Part shown: one piece after another, positions 45,401 to 56,044 of the stretch | Layout of the letters: the number at the start of each line of letters is the position of its first letter | Position numbering within the stretch: position 1 is the first letter of the stretch | NCBI GenBank assembly: GCA_049999805.1 | Contig: JBNGIO010006309.1 | Coordinates: forward strand, 47,934-108,736 | Direction: 5' to 3' | Source: Folioceros fuciformis | Lineage: Eukaryota; Anthocerotophyta; Anthocerotopsida; Anthocerotales | Length of the DNA: 60,803 nucleotides | The notes under the pieces: generated by a model | Databases searched by the model: none | Told to the model about the DNA's origin: nothing | What the model saw: the letters and a program-made list of their open reading frames with translations, nothing else | Translations under genes and position numbers: made by a program

Positions 45401-48400
45401 GGCACCTGCTGTTTCCCTGTGCCATCTTCACCTAAGATGATCTTAGGAGACTGGGGAGGTGGTTCTGCCCCAGACTGGAGCCTCAGTAACATAATAACAG
45501 GATCTACCTGAGGCCTGTCCGGTGCTGAGGCTCCACTACTCAACAAGTTAGCACCCACAACTTTCTCTCTCATTTCTGGCAGAGGGTGACTCAACGATCG
45601 AACACGATCGATCGACGAAGGTGATGCCATTGATAACCTCCCATCAGCTGACACATCCATATGGCCGAGTACTGCATCCTCTACCGCAAGCTGCTGTAAT
45701 GCAGCATCCATGCACGGAGCGCAACAGTCTTGAGCCACAGGATCCCCTGGATACGAGGGCCCAGCACTGACTTTAGATAAATCACTAGCAGTAAGGTGCC
45801 TAGTGCATTCACCCTTCTTTACAGACACCGGATCACCTGCTCCTAAACTGCAAGATACGGAATTCGTCCGGGAAAGGCCTGCATCCGGATCATTTTCCCT
45901 GTTTTCCACCTTCTCTTCACAGTCTTCCGAAGGATTCTCACGGCTCAACCCTCTTGACAGAAGCATTGACCTGTTTTGACTGACGCATGCCACTTGTCCC
46001 AAAGCCGACGATACCTTTTCAGCCCCGGCTAGGCAACTAAATTCGCATTTTGGAGAGATTGAGCTCGACAACCGAGCCTGTCTGAGATTGGAGAAGTCAT
46101 GACTTGAAGCATGTTGATCGGGGTGAGAGTGAATGACCTCTTCAACAAAATCCTTAATAGGCGAACCACTCGACTTCAAAGGCCTGTTGTGGTTCAGAGA
46201 CGCTTGCGGGGTCTTGACCTGTAGATGCACACAAAACAGGACACTGCCACTAAACCCAACGGCACACAACAAACTAGGAGCAGGGCAGCATCAGAATGAA
46301 CACCTGATCTTACCTCAATGTACGAATCTAGTGCCAGCTCTCTCAGAAGATATCCGTCGCCACTAAGCAGCTGAGTATCTTGTCTTTCAGGCACCCTCGG
46401 TTTCTTGGCTCCACAATGCTGCTCCTTCACGAGACATGATTCATCGGCTTTAATCAGCCCCTTCACCGGCTCCATGTCTTCTTTCTCAGATAAAGAACCT
46501 TCCCGCGTACAAGACTGCATCTGTTCACACTCCGATTCAGACGCAGGTGCAGAGCACAACTGGGCCGCTTCATGGTCATTGTTCATGCTGGAAACTCCAT
46601 AGGGTACTCCCGAAGTGTCACTCTCACAGTCTCGGCAGACCAGAGTTGTAGGACCGACACCGACACCTGCAAAAGTTAAAGGACAAAGCAACTCTTTTAG
46701 CAACGAGCGTCATGGGCCGATGGCTCCAACACAACTAAGTTCGGATAACAGCACCAATTTGAACTCAGAGCAGGGGATGTCCAGGGACCACACAGGTAGA
46801 GAAAAAAGCCATGAGCGCTCCAAGGAGAAGGCAGGGAGGGTGAGAGGTCCAGGGTCTCTCAAAGGAAAAAGTAAAACCAAGTACTGGCTCAGATCAGACT
46901 GCGGAGAGCATTGCAGTTCTCTGACGAGAAGCGCTGCTAGCTCACAGCAATGCACAGATAAGAGGAGACTAGACCCTCGACTGCAAGAAATAAGCATGGG
47001 GTAAAACCCCCTATGACCACATAATGGCACTTCGGTTCCAAATAGCGCACCTGGCTTCCGCGCTGTGTCCGCTGTCAGGAATTTCTGTGGGGATACCGGA
47101 ACTTAAACCGGCGCCTTGTGGTCACAGGGGAGTTCTACCTCTGCCTCGGAACATAAGCCAGGATCCTCACATTCACAAGCCTCCCACACGGGCCTCTCTC
47201 CACACAGGATCTGAGGACGTTACCAGAAAATGGGAGAGTGCGGCCCAAGATGGGCTCCTCTCGGCAGCACTTGCTGCACGTGGTGATCCCACCATCCATG
47301 AACTCCTGCACGGCAAGCTTCTTCATGGCTTTAGGGTTCTTTGCAGGTGACTGAGGAGACTTGAACAAGAGAATTGCATCGGGAGAGGAAGCAAGACTGG
47401 AATCTTCCACCTTCTTCACAGAAGAATTGACAACCTTCTGAACCGAGCCCTCCGGGTTTGTGGGTGAGATAATGGCAGGATGAAACAAACCTTCGACCTT
47501 CTTCCGACGCTCATCCTCCGCTCTAGTCGCGTCACCAGCAGTGAAACATCTTGCCTTTTTCTTGCTCACAACCTCCTGCACAGGCCCGAGCTCGTCCCTG
47601 GGCCTCTTCTCATGCTGGCGTTGCTTCTCCTCCCTAGCATTCCTGTGCTTGTGCTTCAACTTTAGCTTATTGTGCTTCCCGTGCCGCTCCGTCTTCTTCC
47701 CCAGCTTGGGACCCGCCGCCTCCAAATCTGCAACAGCCACATCCCTGTCCACGGCTAGCGTCCTCCCCTCCCCCTTAGTCGCATTTTCCATTAACACAAG
47801 CACGGCGAGCTCGTCCGAACTCGTGTCGTGCAGGAGCCTCCCAAGATCCCCATGCCCGTGCGAGCCCGGGAGCTCTGTGAAGTCGATCCGGACCGGTTTC
47901 CGGACATACCCCGTTGCCTTCCACAGCTGGCGGCTGAAAATGGAGCCGGCTACAAAGAGCCTGGGATCGCCCCCGGGAATTCCCTGCACATGCGCCCTGT
48001 CCCGATTGGGGCTCCGCACAGGGTCCAGGTGCACCGGTGTCGCACTTGGTGCGGAAGCGGCCGCCGGGGACGGAGAAGGTACGAAGACTGAAGCTCCCCT
48101 GTCATGGCCGCCGCCACCGCCGCGCTCCTCGAAGGAGACGGGCTTGCTGGGCAGGTCCACGAGCAGCTGCGCCACCTCCGACTCCTCGAACTCCTTGTTC
48201 TTCTTGCTCTTGCACTTGTCGCAGTTGAAAGTCTCCAGATCCTTAACCACTCGACAGCAGGCAGTGTGCACCCACACGCCGCACTCCTCACACTCCACCA
48301 TCATCTCCCCATCGTCGTAGTTCACGCCACAAGGGCAGTCCACGATCCAGCCTTCGTCCCCCCAGTCGTCCGACTCGGAGCTCGACGGCTGGTGCGCCTT

Positions 48401-48436
48401 GGCCACCATATCTGCCGCCGCCGGCCCCTGCTCCAC
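42469..48436 (-). CDS. Large PHD-finger chromatin protein with C-terminal winged-helix-like segment
   Basis: Eight minus-strand exons (48436-47224, 46666-46314, 46218-44296, 44167-43988, 43858-43516, 43417-43344, 43221-43099, 42969-42469) join with matching phases to 1,569 residues. The N-terminal PHD finger runs WIVDCPCGVNYDDGEMMVEC, ECGVWVHTACCRVVKDLETF, CDKCKSKKN: a Cys4-His-Cys3 zinc site that in this family reads histone tails. It is followed by the plant-family segment VHVQGIPGGDPRLF, IFSRQLWKATGYVRKPV. A second cysteine cluster (CSKCCREEP...CRDCES) spans the first intron. The middle 640-residue exon is disordered, rich in Ser and Pro. The C-terminus holds ILSKRGHQLSYEDVCEAVG, HWQKLRKPNGDRYAYASHRQ and AVLDCLRNRSSWAHLVDRGP, then a basic/acidic tail. 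Arabidopsis relatives share this order; function is poorly known. It is longer than those I recall. Confidence 0.9.
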
Positions 48437-49168
48437 AGCGCTTGCGCTTCTTCTTTCCCAGCTTCTCCTTCACCTTCGCCTGCCAGCTTCCCCGCGCAAG
48501 TCTCTTGCCGCGCAATCCTGCCCTCCTTCCTACACTCTGTTCCCCCGGCCAGGAAAGAACAGATACGAGGAGACCACGAACCTTTAGGGCTTGGCGGAAG
48601 CTGGAGACCCAGCCAGATTTCGGCATTTGGACGCTCGCCACGATGATGCTCTCTATTATTAGCGGGATGCGCAAATTGGCCATCTCTGTATAAAGGAACA
48701 AAGCGTCCCCTTACTTTCGAGAGAAAGCATGATTTGTCACGAGGCACTCGTTTGGTCTTTCAGGCAATCAAAACAAAGCCCTCCCTCAGCTTGTCTCTTA
48801 AGCAAGAGTCAGGAAGTAGCACATTCCTCCCATACTAGGTCGCTGGGCCACGCACCGGCTCAGTCAAGATAAGCTAGCGGCTACAGAGAGAGGCTTGGGT
48901 AGCTAAAGAAAAAAAATAAGCTAGTAGAATTCGCACTCTTCAGTTCTTTTCGAGAAGAAAAGGTGGTGCCGCCAGATAACTCGTTGATCGACGTGCCGTT
49001 GAGTGTGAGGAGGATGAAAGCCGCTTGTGTTATCTGTACAGAAGGGAATCTGCAAAAGACAACACCATGCAAATTTGCCTGATTAGATTTTCCAAAAGCC
49101 TGTCTTGGTTAGAGCGACAGGAGTGAGAGGCAGGGACGGGAAAAGCCATACGCACCAGAAACAGTCCT
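48437..49168. other. Intergenic between PHD gene and CKS1
   Basis: Should hold the promoter and 5' UTR of the minus-strand PHD gene and the 3' UTR of CKS1. Frames that continue upstream of 48436 have no family resemblance. No other feature seen. Confidence 0.4.
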
Positions 49169-49762
49169 TCATGCCTTTAAACCACCAGGCTGTACGGCTG
49201 GGGCTTGAGCCGGCTGTGTCTGCTGATTTTGCTGATAATTCAGAGGCCTGCGGAAAAGCATGATGTGGGGCTCTGGCCTGTGAATCGCGTAATGCACCCA
49301 GCCGCGGGATTGCTGCACCCCCAGGCTTCGCCACTCCGTCTGTCAACGACACGAGCGGCTTGTGAAAGGCAAGACAAGAGCAGAGCATCGCGCCCAGTCC
49401 GCTCGTACCATACAAAAAAACGTTAGCCTAGCTAGGACCTGCTACTCACACCTTCAAACAAGAGCACGTTTCCACAAGACAGGACGTTCCATAGCTAGCG
49501 AAGTTGCAAAAGCCAACCTGTCAGACCAAGCCCAAACATACCTCGGACAGCAAACGGTTCTTCGGAAGCACGCGGGCGACATCCGGCGGGAGGACGACGT
49601 GCCTACAATAGTGCCAAGACAGCTGAGGGAGATGAGCAGCCATCCTCCAGCTACGAGGAGGACGCAACAAGGGAAACAAAGGGCAAGGGGAAAGAGAAGC
49701 CGAGATCACCTGTACTCGTAAGTGTCATCGTTATACTTCTCGGAATACTGGATTTGAGGCAT
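49169..49762 (-). CDS. CKS1: Cyclin-dependent kinase regulatory subunit CKS1
   Basis: A small gene of three minus-strand exons, 49762-49710, 49602-49542 and 49339-49169, giving 94 residues. CKS proteins bind cyclin-dependent kinases and phosphorylated substrates and are needed for cell-cycle progression. The sequence is almost textbook: [74 protein letters not shown]. The HxPEPHxLLFRRP beta-hinge motif appears as [14 protein letters not shown] short Gln/Ala/Pro tail follows, as in plant CKS1/CKS2. Splice sites are GT-AG and phases match. It is easily missed because no exon exceeds 57 codons. Confidence 0.96.
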
Positions 49763-50019
49763 CGTGTGAGAGCCCCAAAGCTCGCCGGAGTGATATGCCG
49801 AAGGAACTGCAGAAGACGGGTGTGCCAATGACACCAGAGGCGCCTTCCCCGTGCGTAAGTCCTTCTTGCTACGAGGAAGACGGAAGCCAGAGGCTGGGGT
49901 TCAAACACGCCTGGACGATCTGCAGTTTCTAGGGCTTTCAAAACCGTCCAAAAATGAATTTGAAATTTAGGGACCAGCTGCTTCAGGGATGCGGCTTCTC
50001 AGCCGGGGTTTTGCATGAA
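49763..50019. other. CKS1 upstream region
   Basis: Promoter and 5' UTR of the minus-strand CKS1 gene are expected here. No specific motif recognised. Confidence 0.35.
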
Positions 50020-50250
50020 CCCCAGAATCGCCGGGTTTGCACGAACCCCAGAATCGCCGGGTTTGCATGAACCCCAGAATCGCCGGGTTTGCATGAACGC
50101 CAAACCAGCCGAGTTTGCATGAACCCCAGAATCGCCGGGTTTGCATGAACCCCAGAATCNNNNNNNNNNCCAGAATCGCCGGGTTTGCATGAACCCCAGA
50201 ATCGCCGGGTTTGCATAACCCCAGAATCGCCGGGTTTGCATAACCCCAGA
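50016..50250. repeat. 26-base tandem array with ten-N gap
   Basis: Units of CATGAACCCCAGAATCGCCG plus GGTTTG repeat about eight times, with one diverged unit at about 50095-50115. Ten N at 50160-50169 break it, again with the same unit on both sides. Minus-strand frames reading HANPAILGFMQTRRFWGS are repeat products. Confidence 0.9.
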
Positions 50251-50272
50251 TTGGCAACGATTCAATTGTGTA

Positions 50273-50294
50273 TTATATATATATATATATATAT
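50273..50294. repeat. (TA)n microsatellite
   Basis: A run of alternating TA of about 22 bases right after the 26-base array. Confidence 0.95.
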
Positions 50295-50594
50295 GGACAC
50301 ATAACCATATGGCGTACCAAAGCGGGGAGAAGGAGTTTGACAGAAACGTTTCTCTAAAGAGTGGCTTTGTACCCATTGGGTTTGAATACGAACATTTAGC
50401 TGCAAAGATAAAAATCCATATTGGCCATTCAAATGGTTAGGGTCTACGTTCAAAACTTCGGTGCCATCCTCATTCTTTCAGTACCATGCTTTTCATTCTG
50501 AGCTAAGTAGGTCATGCCAGTTTAGGGTTTATGTTTGGGCCTTGGTGGTGGATGGAGTGGGGTTATGCTAGTTTAGGGTTTATGCGGAGTCCGG

Positions 50595-50745
50595 GTTATG
50601 CCAAATGCAGGTGGGGTTAGATTCCCAAAAGGCAAGCATGCAGTATGGGCAAAGCAACTTGCCAAATGCAGGNNNNNNNNNNCTTGCCAAATGCAGGTGG
50701 GGTTAGATTCTCAAAAGGCAAGCATGCAGGATGGGCAAAGCAACT
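50595..50745. repeat. Tandem repeat of about 66 bases with ten-N gap
   Basis: The phrase TGCCAAATGCAGGTGGGGTT followed by AGATTCYCAAAAGGCAAGCA and GGGCAAAGCAACT occurs before and after ten N (50673-50682). The copy number is uncertain. Confidence 0.8.
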
Positions 50746-51055
50746 TGAAGGAGAGGATGCGGCAACTCACAGCGAAGATAGATGATGTGAAGCAAGTCGT
50801 GGAGTTGCTAGAGTAGGATAGGAAAGGAGAGTGGGCAAGTAGGCTAGACTATGATAGGGAGAGGGAGTGAGGACTGGGCAACTGATGCTGAGGGAGGAAG
50901 GAACAACATTAGAACATTTTTGCTTGGTTTTCCTTGTGGTCAAACCCTTTAGCTCGAAATATGTGTTGTGGTTTTTGCTTTGTCTTTGTGTAGAATAGAT
51001 TGACGTAGGAAGGAACTGGCTATTGGTGGAGGATCGTTTTGTGTTGTGGTTTGTG

Positions 51056-51149
51056 TTTTTGTTGGCCGCAAGATCACACTTTTGTTGGCTGCAAGATCGC
51101 ACTTTTGTTGGCTACAAGATCGCACTTTTGTTGGCTGCAAGATCGCACA
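51056..51149. repeat. 23-base tandem array, four units
   Basis: GTTGGCYGCAAGATCRCACTTTT recurs at 51061, 51084, 51107 and 51130, an exact 23-base spacing. Confidence 0.9.
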
Positions 51150-51347
51150 TTCCAAGCCAAAATATGTGAAGTGGAGCCTCTTGTTGAGAGCCGAAGCCCA
51201 TAGTTGAGGATGTCTCCCAAAAGAAATGAACTGCACGGAGACCTTGGTGGAATGCAACGAGCCCTGAGAAATCCAAGTATTGGTCACATAGCCATGTTCC
51301 TACCAAAGACGATGAATGCTGCAAGCATGCTTGAATCGTGTAGGTAG

Positions 51348-51545
51348 CACAATTGAGGTACAAGCAGAGGCCCATTCTTATAGATAGTGTGCTTGATGCA
51401 CAATTGAGGCACAAGCAGAGGCCCATTCCTATAGATAGTGTGCTTGATGCACAATTGAGGCACAAGCAGAGGCCCATAGTGTGCTTAATGCACGTAGGCC
51501 AAGGCCCATTTTGGTAGCCATTCCTATAGATAGTGTGCTTGATGC
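51348..51545. repeat. 51-base tandem array
   Basis: CAATTGAGGCACAAGCAGAG plus GCCCATTCCTATAGATAGTG and TGCTTGATGCA repeat about three and a half times with small changes; the last unit is rearranged. Confidence 0.85.
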
Positions 51546-51776
51546 GCGCAAGCCAAGGTCCATTTTGGTAGATTAGAATAATACAACACCTGGTCATGAG
51601 GAATTCACGGCAAATGGTAGAGAAGAAACTAGGCTTTACTTGGTTTGTTCATCAACTTTCTCATAAGAAACAAGATTTGCTTGGTTTCTTCAGTAATGGT
51701 TTGAGTTCACAACGGATTTGCTTGGGTTGTTCATCATTGTCTCTATATGAAGTGTATTGAAAGATGTGGCAATGGC

Positions 51777-51905
51777 TGTGAGGCTCAACCCTAGTTATGA
51801 AGGCAACAATGCAAGCTGTGAGGCTCAACCCAAACCCTAGTTATAAGGGCAACAATGCAAGCCGTGAGGCTAAGCCTAAACCCTATTTATGATTGCCGCA
51901 ATGTA
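51777..51905. repeat. Degenerate tandem repeat with CCCTA words
   Basis: TGTGAGGCTCAACCCAAACC then CTAGTTATAAGGGCAACAAT repeats about three times, starting AGGCTCAACCCTAG and ending AAGCCTAAACCCTA. It resembles diverged telomere-like words joined to a longer unit. Confidence 0.7.
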
Positions 51906-52946
51906 GGAGGGTTGAGCCTGGCAACTGTGTAGCCTTATGCGGTGAAGCAACCACTAAACAAACCCTCAAGTGTGGAAGCCTGAGGGATGAATGTAAAATG
52001 ACATTGAATGGGGAAGAATGGTTTTTGGGAAAACTCTTAATGCGTCTTTGCAATTTTCAGTGTTCGGTATGGTAAAGTGTTTGTTTCGGGGTGATGCTCA
52101 AACAAAAATTGGCAAAAAAGGCATCTTATGGTATATACTCGAGGTAAAAATCCTAAAATAGTCTAGCATCCTCTCTGTCCGGTTTGGTATACCATACATA
52201 TATACTACTAAAAGTCCAGCAATTACCTAAACCCTTGGAGATATAATGTTGGCCTAACCAAGTTTAGTTAAATTGCTTTCACTTTAGTTAGAGGTGAGAA
52301 TATGGAATACCGATACAGACACCACCATTTAGTATATGATCCCATATTTTGAAACTAATGAGCATGACCATATCGCTAGTGGCCGGATATTAGGGCGTTG
52401 TGATCTAGCCATCCTGATCTGGCCATCACCCAAAATACAAAGACGTTTTTTTTTCCTTTCTAAATGCATAGAACATTACATTTCTTTCCTCACACAATCT
52501 CGTTATGGTTTTTAGGGTTCGAGGGCATAGTTTGATGGAGACCAAGTCAACATGTTCTTGGTCACCTCCTTCTCCTAAACCCATGCCATTCTCCTTAAAG
52601 GGAAGGGTCGTGGACAGTCAAGTCTATCTCCTTCCATGCAAGGATCGTTTTGCAACATCTTTAACTACAAAAAAGGTAGAGGGCATGGAACCATACAAGA
52701 GGAGGAATGGAAGAATATAGTCTTTATTCCAAGCCTATGAGGACTACATGGCCCAACAACGGATTACGTGCACAATCACATACTCCATGGGCCTTTATAA
52801 GAAGACTTCATACTACTACAAAGACCAAAGAAGACAAATGTTGTTCCATGCCCATGGAGTGGCCTCCTCCTCCGTCCATGGCTGCAGGTACACCTCCAAT
52901 GCCTCCATCTTGCACAGTGCCATTAAAGCCAGGTGAAGTCAATACA
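51906..52946. other. Repeat-derived intergenic sequence
   Basis: No gene supported. Near 52170-52200 the words CTGTCCGG and TATACCATACATA, and near 52300 ATGGAATACCGATACAGACA, recall the repeat family seen at 3.2-5.7 kb. Short open frames here have no recognisable domain. Confidence 0.4.
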
Positions 52947-53284
52947 TGTTGAGGAGGAACTTCATGCCCTCCAATCTGTAGGGTTATTAAAGCATAATGT
53001 GCTTAGACTAATGTGTTTAGTTTAATATTAGTGTCTAATTAATTATCATTTGTTTAGATTAACTTAAGCTAATATATAAAAAGCTTCTCGCGTAGCTTCT
53101 TGTGCGCTTCTTGTGAAGCTTCTTTTAGAGGATATAAATACCCTCTTGAGCTTCTTGTGAAGCTTCTTTTAGAGGATATAAATACCCTCTTGAGCTCCTT
53201 TGCAATGAGAGACATTGTGTGAGAGTGTGAGACCTCTCTTTCTCCTCTCCTCCTTCACCATGTGGCTCTTCTAGCGATCTTTCA
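52947..53284 (+). mobile_element. Ty1/copia-type LTR, 5' end of a truncated element
   Basis: The right border is firm: ...TTTCA at 53284, two bases, then the primer-binding site. The left border is a guess at TGTTGAGG (52947) or TGTAGGG (52977). The LTR carries a TATA box (GGATATAAATACC) within a 44-base unit that is present twice, at 53106-53149 and 53150-53193. Downstream of the primer site I find no gag or pol, so the element is truncated or solo-like. Confidence 0.7.
53106..53193 (+). promoter_or_regulatory. Duplicated LTR core promoter, two 44-base units
   Basis: Each unit runs GCTTCTTGTGAAGCTTCTTT to GATATAAATACCCTCTTGA. Duplication places two TATA boxes 44 bases apart. The unit also contains the small palindrome AAGCTT flanked by CTTCTTGTGAAG. 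Confidence 0.8.
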
Positions 53285-53286
53285 AG

Positions 53287-53298
53287 TGGTATCAGAGC
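53287..53298 (+). other. Primer-binding site for initiator tRNA-Met
   Basis: TGGTATCAGAGC is the well-known 12-base complement to the 3' end of the plant initiator methionine tRNA used by most plant copia and many gypsy elements. It starts two bases after the LTR end. Confidence 0.9.
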
Positions 53299-54746
53299 TA
53301 GGATTGTGGAGCAAGAGGGTGATGGCTGCAAATGCTGCGGACAAGTTGCGCAAGGCTGTGAGGAAGGCATTGGAGTGAGTGGGGGCCGTATGTGGCAACC
53401 CTCTACCCGGGGTGTAGGGGGCTTCAGCCCTGCTGTGCTCACACTGCGGTAGTGGCAGCGGGAGGGCGCCGCCACGCCATATTGCTAAGCCTACAAGGCT
53501 TTAGGGTGCCTACAACCTCTAATGCAACTACCTTGCTATCCTCAAATACCTCCTACACCTCCTTTTACTTGCTCATATAATGTGCAACACCTGCTGCAAG
53601 GCAATCTAGACCTACATCTTCAAGACTTTAGGGACTTTCAAGACTTTTAAGACCTTCAAGATCTTTAAGACCTTCAAGACGTTGAGGCTGTATTCAACAC
53701 TATGCACGCTCAAGGTGTAGGGTTCCTCAAGCAATGTTGAGGCTGTATTCAACACTATGCACGCTCAAGGTGTAGGGTTCCTCAAGTAATCTGGAAGGCT
53801 ATTTGCAAGTCTTCCTCCATAAACATTAGACCCTCCACAAGAAGAAAGATATGGACTAGAAAAGATTTATACCAAGAAGAAACAAAGTTATAGACCAGAG
53901 AAATTCTTCAGTGTCTCAGTGGATGATCAATCTAAATTCACTGAAGTGGCTATGACACACGATTTCAGTCCACTGAAGTGGCTATGACACAAACAAAGTT
54001 CATACCATAATGTGACATGTAACCCTAAAATCTATATGTATATAATCTCTATGTATGTGGGAGATGCCATAGAATAGTCATGTAAAGAAACATGAAAAAA
54101 AAAACCCCCAAAAACCCTAATCGTGGACCGAATAAGCTTATCAATATTCCACATGAAAAACCTCAGTCATCTTTTATGGTTACCATTTTTAAATATAAAT
54201 TCACCAAGCACTGACAAATTTGTTTTGAGCGTTAATCTTAATCTTAACCCTATCCTCCCTATTGTTCTGTTCCATGTCACTGAATACAATAGGACTCCGT
54301 ACCTTGTGCCTCCATCATTACTCCACCTAAAAAAAAGAGTTGGTTTCAAGTGCGTTCGTGCCTTTGTCCCGAGGGCTCCCGGAGCTCCAAGGATCACACG
54401 GCAGCAGAGGTATCGTAAAAAATAGCACGATGGAGTAAAGCCATAAGGAAAGTAATCTAGGTATACATCGCCTACGGAGTGAGTACACGGCAACCCGAAA
54501 GAAAAATGCCGTGTCCACAGGAACTCCAATGCACAGTGATTGGCGAAAACCCCCTGGATAAATACATGCAAAGAATAATGCGAAAGCCTACCGCGTGCAA
54601 CAACGTTTCCAGCAATCTGCACTCCTGTGCAAAAGGGATGCAAGGGGCATGATGACACTTGAGGGAAGACAGTCATGGATCATCCAAGCCGCCACAGCCA
54701 AGCCAAGCCATGCCATACCCTCCTTCCGACCCCTCAGGCACGAGCA
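53299..54746. other. Retroelement remnant and intergenic sequence
   Basis: After the primer site there is no recognisable gag or pol. A 55-base tandem duplication (GTTGAGGCTGTATTCAACAC...) lies at 53682-53791 and a smaller one (CTGAAGTGGCTATGACACA) at about 53940-53993. The last part should include the 3' UTR of the minus-strand SKIP31 gene. Confidence 0.5.
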
Positions 54747-55940
54747 TCAGTTGGGACGGATGTATCGGCCTGGCCGACGACTCAGTGGCTTGGGGTAGAT
54801 GATCTCTTCCATGGCTTGGTTCAGCTCTCGCTCATCCACGCAGCTGTACCCCAACCAGTAGGCACGGGCCAGCCTGCCCGAGCCCATCAACGGGTCCGCT
54901 TCTTCCATGACGGTGCCCGCATCCACCTGACCCTGGCTTGGCTCCGCATCATCCTCTTCAGTCAAGGTGACCCAACTGTCGAAGCAGCGACCCGACACAG
55001 TGCACACCAGGAGCTCACTGGAGGGATCCAGGACTGTCTCCCGGCAAGTATCATCACACACATGGGCACGCCCTGTTTTTTCACACAGGAACACATCACC
55101 AATCTGGTAGTAGGAGCACGTCCTTCCAGAGCACCAGTGGTCCTTGCAATTAGCGTCCGACAGCCTCCTACTGTGTAGCCATGCCTTCATCTGATCAGCT
55201 AAGGAGGAATCTACCACAACTAGGTCATCACGAACCTGAGAGGGGAGGGGAGCTTGGCTGCGCTTCGCCACCTGCATCTGGACGTAGTACTCCCGGAACT
55301 CAGTGGGAGTGTTCATCACAATTTCAACCATGTCTGCTCTGTCACGCTCAAAGTAGAGCTGCTTCCAGGCACAGCCGCGAGGCTTTTTGCGCTGATCCGA
55401 GGAGGAGGGGGCGCCCCACCTAAGACAGTACAGCCTCCGCCACAGACTCTCGTCAGAAGCGGCTACTCGAAAGAAGTGGCAAACTGATGCACACATGGAC
55501 AGATCCTCAGAAGAGAGAAATTTCAAGATGCTAGGGAACAGCTCGGGAGGAATCTTCCCTATAGTGCCTGTCAGAGCACCTTCCGGGCCATCCCCCGGCT
55601 TCCAGCACTCTTGCATCGCTTCTACCCGCCTCCTCTTCTGCCTCCCTTGCACATCCTCATGAACATGGTCGCCCTCTCCACATCCCTCCTCGCTGCCGTT
55701 CCAACCCAGCACCTCGTCCTCCAAAAACTGCGCCAACGCATCATCAACATCATCATCCACAAGAACCTGGATTTCCACCCTCTGCTCCTCCGCTTCGCCC
55801 GCCTCCATTTCCTTCCCCGGCCCCGCCTCCTTGTCCGCAGTGGCAGCCATGGCTGCTGCACTCCTAACACGATGGGGCCTCAAGGGGCCAGGAGAAGGAG
55901 CGTCGGTGGTAGGCGTTTCAGGCATGGGCTTCGCCGTCAT
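54747..55940 (-). CDS. SKIP31: F-box protein SKIP31
   Basis: A single uninterrupted frame of 397 residues, the only intronless gene here. SKIP31 is an SCF ubiquitin-ligase substrate adaptor that binds SKP1-like proteins. After an acidic, low-complexity N-terminus (about 1-125) comes the F-box, GKIPPELFPSILKFLSSEDL, SMCASVCHFFRVAASDESLW. The conserved plant C-terminal region follows: ADMVEIVMNTPTEFREYYVQ, AKRSQAPLPSQVRDD, and a cysteine/histidine-rich zinc-binding-like part (CSGRTCSYYQIGDVFLCEKT, HVCDDTCRETVLDPSSELLV, SGRCFDSW). It ends with MGSGRLARAYWLGYSCVDER. The ATG at 55940 lies only about 100 bases from the start of the divergent methyltransferase gene. Confidence 0.94.
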   Translation of the reverse strand: MTAKPMPETPTTDAPSPGPLRPHRVRSAAAMAATADKEAGPGKEMEAGEAEEQRVEIQVLVDDDVDDALAQFLEDEVLGWNGSEEGCGEGDHVHEDVQGRQKRRRVEAMQECWKPGDGPEGALTGTIGKIPPELFPSILKFLSSEDLSMCASVCHFFRVAASDESLWRRLYCLRWGAPSSSDQRKKPRGCAWKQLYFERDRADMVEIVMNTPTEFREYYVQMQVAKRSQAPLPSQVRDDLVVVDSSLADQMKAWLHSRRLSDANCKDHWCSGRTCSYYQIGDVFLCEKTGRAHVCDDTCRETVLDPSSELLVCTVSGRCFDSWVTLTEEDDAEPSQGQVDAGTVMEEADPLMGSGRLARAYWLGYSCVDERELNQAMEEIIYPKPLSRRPGRYIRPN

Positions 55941-56044
55941 TTATACAGCCTCCCTTCTTCTTTCCTTCATTTCTGTAACCGTAGGACGAGTTTCTATTTT
56001 TCCCCTCCTATCAGGTTCCTCCTGGATAAAATAATATCTGTAGG
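55941..56044. promoter_or_regulatory. Putative bidirectional promoter, about 100 bases
   Basis: Only 104 bases lie between the divergent start codons of SKIP31 and the small methyltransferase. The plus strand has pyrimidine-rich stretches (CCTCCCTTCTTCTTTCCTTC) and GATAAAATAATATC. Inference from spacing; no experimental sign. Confidence 0.5.

Noticed and set aside
47541-48320. 259-codon plus-strand open frame
   Set aside because: Antisense to the PHD-finger exon; leucine/serine-rich mirror of the true coding strand.
53287-53298. Fragment of a tRNA-Met gene
   Set aside because: Only the 12-base complement of the tRNA 3' end is present, next to an LTR end; it is a primer-binding site.
54167-54676. 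169-codon minus-strand open frame downstream of SKIP31
   Set aside because: No domain, unusual composition and repeat flank; likely chance.
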